Shown: positions 63,001 to 64,000 of the stretch, piece by piece
Layout: each line of letters begins with the position of its first letter
How positions within the stretch are numbered: position 1 is the stretch's first letter
Source: Cacconaster sp045601245
Lineage (GTDB): Bacteria; Bacteroidota; Bacteroidia; Bacteroidales; UBA932
Direction of reading: 5' to 3'
Length of the DNA stretch: 64,000 bases
NCBI GenBank assembly: GCA_045601245.1
Contig: JAZRZH010000044.1
Location: 1 to 64,000 of the forward strand
Made by a program: the position numbers and the translations under genes
The notes under the pieces: generated by a model
Told to the model about the DNA's origin: nothing
The model's database searches: none
Seen by the model: only the letters and a program-made list of their open reading frames with translations

Positions 63001-64000
63001 GCGCACAAATCTCGCGTCTGCGTTTGACTGATGTCAATGTCGAAAAATCATCCACCTTGCTTGCAAGCCTTGTCCAGAGTGAAGCGAAGGGTATAGATAG
63101 TGACGGTATCAATATCGGCGAGACGAACAAGTGCAGCAGCCTTACAGGTTCCTGGACGCTTGTTGACCTCGTTGAAGATGAAGTCCTGGCCTCATATCAG
63201 GCATATTTCCCGAACCTTACTATACTGAACGCGCAGTTCACGATGATTGTATTCAGCGATGACGTAACCGATTCGGCGAACATATCCAATCCTGACAATG
63301 AATCAGGGTATCTGTACGAACGTGACTATGCGCCAAGCGGACATTTGCTGAGAATCTTCAACGCGCGGCACGCTGTTCTCGGTAAGTACCAGGGAGTGGT
63401 AGATGGCGTTGGAAAGATGCTTGTCCGTCAACTCAATGATGGTGACAGAACTCTGTATGCCGGAGGGCAGGATGCAGCGAACCTGAAAGGTGATCGCGAT
63501 GCGTCCCGGGCAGATGAGGGCGATGCTTATATGTTTGAGCCTCACTATTGGTACAAAGGAGTCAACGACTACATTCACGCAAAGAAGTACCAGCTTTTCT
63601 CATCCCTTGACTATGAGCCGCAGGATGCAGGCGCTTCTTCCGAGAAGGTAATGCTTTCTTCACTGACATCATTCGTCAACGCTGCTCTGCAGGTTGGAAG
63701 AATCAATCAGGGCGAGAATGTGGAAGGAGCCATAATTACGGTAAACTCCAACACTGTGTATAAGATAAATGTCGCAGGGTTGAAGATGATACGTTGGCCT
63801 GGCGTGAGCGGCGCTACCTATGCCGCAGCATTTGCCGATTCCAACCTCAATATGATGAATGCTGTGTCGTTGAATTCGCAGATTGAGTTTGTGAATGGAG
63901 ACTATCTGTTCGCAGCAGTACCGGATGGTGCAGAATGGCTGTATTTCACGGCTCCAACCGCCATTGATACCAATCAGTTCCCGGCATATTGCGTAAAGTG
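56997..64000 (+). CDS. Giant tail/receptor-binding protein (C-terminus outside window)
   Basis: Open from the ATG at 56997 to the right edge, more than 2,330 residues. N-terminal modules repeat a short tail-fibre motif (YATVDGVKYQWNKYDRIWE; YVGSDVENTNWFNTENWKDF). A glycine linker (PTGTGGGGGGSG, residues about 560-572) leads to Ig-like beta domains. A LamG-like jelly-roll domain is likely at about 900-1125 (NFDFATRSNQEASHAIESG, MKLFINGEEAGCLGYVPGG). A leucine-rich BspA-like stretch lies at about 1848-1945 (LPLGEMPFLQELDIRNTLVS, SGCPRLTKVYAEGSQLSAF). The last part has another beta region. It is coupled to the connector gene. It probably forms the tail spike/fibre that binds a surface polysaccharide or protein. 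Confidence 0.85.
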   Translation, partial: MIDINNLGTFASVDALWAAHPEGGHEGDYATVDGVKYQWNKYDRIWENASTTTQSTARQTQTFGGDVVINNNLTVGNRLKVNGLIQAKGIKQPNRGLFLTITELRAAYPSPEIGDWATVGNTVPAEVWVCQTPGIWTDTGQTGGIDAMDFSEIDALQTAVSLLESALDTLMEGDVSSAIDNFNEVIDFLSGVEDDESLVSLLTNLENKDTQLTNAIAAVNTILADGFRLRGLANTATNPGTPSGRVAYIVTSAGSYSNFLVSANTPATVADNEIALLMWAGGTYWTKVTLDIAKKSVINAVIDELDDTISALQTSIGTTIQALASRVTALENPKSIYNPTIEAPLTQGYYSLYDQDNASSSALNVAKSNNKAVLGLIISFMSEAGKWKTYQYVGSDVENTNWFNTENWKDFGAQEPGSENYIIIESVVGAPSGGSFYTLETAIQALITFQNNSGISYAKKGLIIGYVVAENQMETKQFQGEISDFNEPSLWKDFGGGGSQVETSDRPVADGEDAFSTGGAYELIPTGIEEIESERTDSSLKIHLINAAGDEIGDPVTIPTGTGGGGGGSGAKIVSVNFEHSPFYAAAGGSFLLKAAIRSVVTQGSDTTSETIESITITDRDTNQVLYSNRAVNQPSSDDSEDYSFQFDLSSFFLEAGSRRLRLTATDTAGDTGSRTITVVAVDVTVQTPDSLNANYVLTTDASKSISLYKFPNNQSDQGIRATVKILISGVWKTLGTAVVHDTYTHNITVNPNNVAGAALTHGSYLLKIQGEDVASGTLGNIIYSSLMVVNPQSNVPVVAIRYNDQNDGEVKLYETVKIDVAVYNNSSAPVSVTLKRNSAVVSSFEANKSRTYSINQQIADVASDGTATLVYIASAGNNAQSGAITLLVQGSAIDAALTSGAAYNFDFATRSNQEASHAIESGDFSIVLNGVNWSSNGFANYLGQTALRVAENVTGVLNHAPFANSAIENTGMAIQFAFATNHIADDSAKLLECYDPNNGAGFYITGKKIAIFCKNGVDNLVERSYPNGEIVTVGIVVEPGDIFIGRNGTRYSMMKLFINGEEAGCLGYVPGGSNLYQARNITFNGQQGDFYLYWIIGWNNYVEWQQAFYNYLVKVKNTPVMVAEYDFENVFPGSTINGPSASELLAKGMPYLVEAPYNGSDVKALDNTTSTSQKNYITLYYYDPEKPWRSFVATDVQRRNQGTTSAKRPIKNARYYLAKSKGSGKNTTVTPLYPDYDNEDALLTYQLFALNKVRVGDNTIPVDIITVKVDYSDSSNANDCGACNMMNATYRMLGANYLTPAQRFFNGHWDSGDVHLTGLQLNHSTANHPIAMYRSETGTLSDLVFYAKGNWKEDKGEQLALGFNDTPGYNLGCKNYGDFVEFFGLEDETLIQVKTRFLSNNTVKDTSKLYLLSLYCGSSYIFMRYDASDGWYESTGSMRQVNGQWVVTGDVLNPVEGFELITYQGFDWFQGVDSVETMMEMKADKSSWVQKLVDGGDISADTFPAWTYYFECMVDNDQLAIDYALGKKVPYNLYRFLRFCDSCDYSKVTGWKTIWQQNLYKYANPYALFAYNAFTDYLAAVDQQAKNMQPMWFLDDGGTVNNGVYNDEKYLRMYPNKIYDADSLLGKDNDGGATVDAEVDPNKPSDQSTGYANPYAGWGSVLWNNIYRQQSVYIDAAGNEISMRTVVAAMRMGQITVDDLTLRPFSPEGAKHFFVDSILKRWQKTVSSFDGEKKFISFTETADALYYYALHGLRLTAIPDFIDKRFKFRDGFYQTGLFFDGVVSARVNAAAGTKITIKAAKTGYFGIGNDASGNLSESCYLEAGEEYEFTNFSHQEGALLYIYQCNRMSELDLSEISISSASFDALELIEKLKIGSTTHQNLTIGGYAPLTSLPLGEMPFLQELDIRNTLVSSVNASGCPRLTKVYAEGSQLSAFTAAETSPIDTLHLPATVSELVFVNLPNLTYPGGLTMAGKSNITALRIEGCPNIKKDELLADILTAGAQISRLRLTDVNVEKSSTLLASLVQSEAKGIDSDGINIGETNKCSSLTGSWTLVDLVEDEVLASYQAYFPNLTILNAQFTMIVFSDDVTDSANISNPDNESGYLYERDYAPSGHLLRIFNARHAVLGKYQGVVDGVGKMLVRQLNDGDRTLYAGGQDAANLKGDRDASRADEGDAYMFEPHYWYKGVNDYIHAKKYQLFSSLDYEPQDAGASSEKVMLSSLTSFVNAALQVGRINQGENVEGAIITVNSNTVYKINVAGLKMIRWPGVSGATYAAAFADSNLNMMNAVSLNSQIEFVNGDYLFAAVPDGAEWLYFTAPTAIDTNQFPAYCVK

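Larger units (their letters stand above)
25385..64000 (+). mobile_element. Prophage of a tailed Bacteroidetes phage (left part)
   Basis: From the integrase onward all recognisable genes are phage genes: internal virion proteins, giant polyvalent protein, portal, large terminase, scaffold, major capsid and tail. Base composition drops and AT-rich intergenic DNA appears at the ppdK/integrase junction. The left boundary is placed between the ppdK terminator and the integrase by inference; attL is not identified because the right end lies outside the window. No contractile sheath or tape measure is seen within the window, and an internal virion protein plus giant ejected-type protein suggest a short-tailed (podovirus-like) particle; this is tentative. 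Confidence 0.85.

Noticed and set aside
1..64000. tRNA, rRNA or tmRNA genes
   Set aside because: I saw no convincing cloverleaf or rRNA segment while reading both strands by eye; a covariance search such as tRNAscan would be decisive.

Overview
The window looks like a Bacteroidales chromosome (a gut type, possibly near Rikenellaceae; this placement is inference) carrying the left part of a large tailed-phage prophage. Evidence for Bacteroidales: many genes are preceded by the phylum's TAnnTTTG promoter -7 box (usually TATATTTG), there is a TonB-dependent receptor, there are lipoproteins and PorT-like outer-membrane barrels, and the integrase and phage proteins are of Bacteroidetes type.

Host part, 1-25.38 kb, GC-rich. 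A TonB-dependent receptor (cut by the left edge) is cotranscribed with a small TM1266-type ACT protein; beside them on the other strand lies a frameshifted 3' fragment of a second TonB receptor. Then come four secreted proteins or lipoproteins of unknown function, two of them paralogues, a DUF389 membrane protein and an outer-membrane barrel. A HuH (RAYT/IS200-like) protein is followed by a 690-bp island of hairpins and short tandem repeats. Next are a TfoX-N protein, a two-domain SGNH hydrolase, a GH3 hydrolase and a decayed polysaccharide deacetylase. An operon follows: Rel (p)ppGpp synthetase/hydrolase, Ig-like lipoprotein, PorT-like barrel and IspG. A Na+/Ca2+ antiporter, FolC and pyruvate phosphate dikinase (PpdK) with a terminator complete the host part.

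Phage part, 25.38 kb to the right edge, AT-richer. A tyrosine integrase is followed by an AT-rich block of palindromic repeats and a small basic protein on the minus strand. Then come two candidate internal virion proteins and a single 18.3-kb gene for a 6102-residue polyvalent protein that combines a pyrophosphatase-like domain, a MuF-C-like domain, a DNA adenine methylase-like domain, an SF2/SNF2 helicase, a JAB domain and an HExxH metallopeptidase. The portal follows. A minus-strand block (two small proteins, large terminase, rhomboid protease, one conserved phage protein) is divergent from scaffold, major capsid, two head/neck candidates and a tail protein of more than 2,330 residues that runs off the right edge. 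The order (packaging, portal, scaffold, capsid, connector, tail) indicates a complete morphogenesis module. No repressor, replication or lysis genes are seen, so those would lie to the right.

The most interesting points are the giant polyvalent protein, probably packaged and injected with the DNA; a phage rhomboid protease beside a capsid protein that begins with a membrane-like segment; the HuH gene with its adjacent hairpin array; and the run of host promoters sitting almost on their start codons (leaderless messages).
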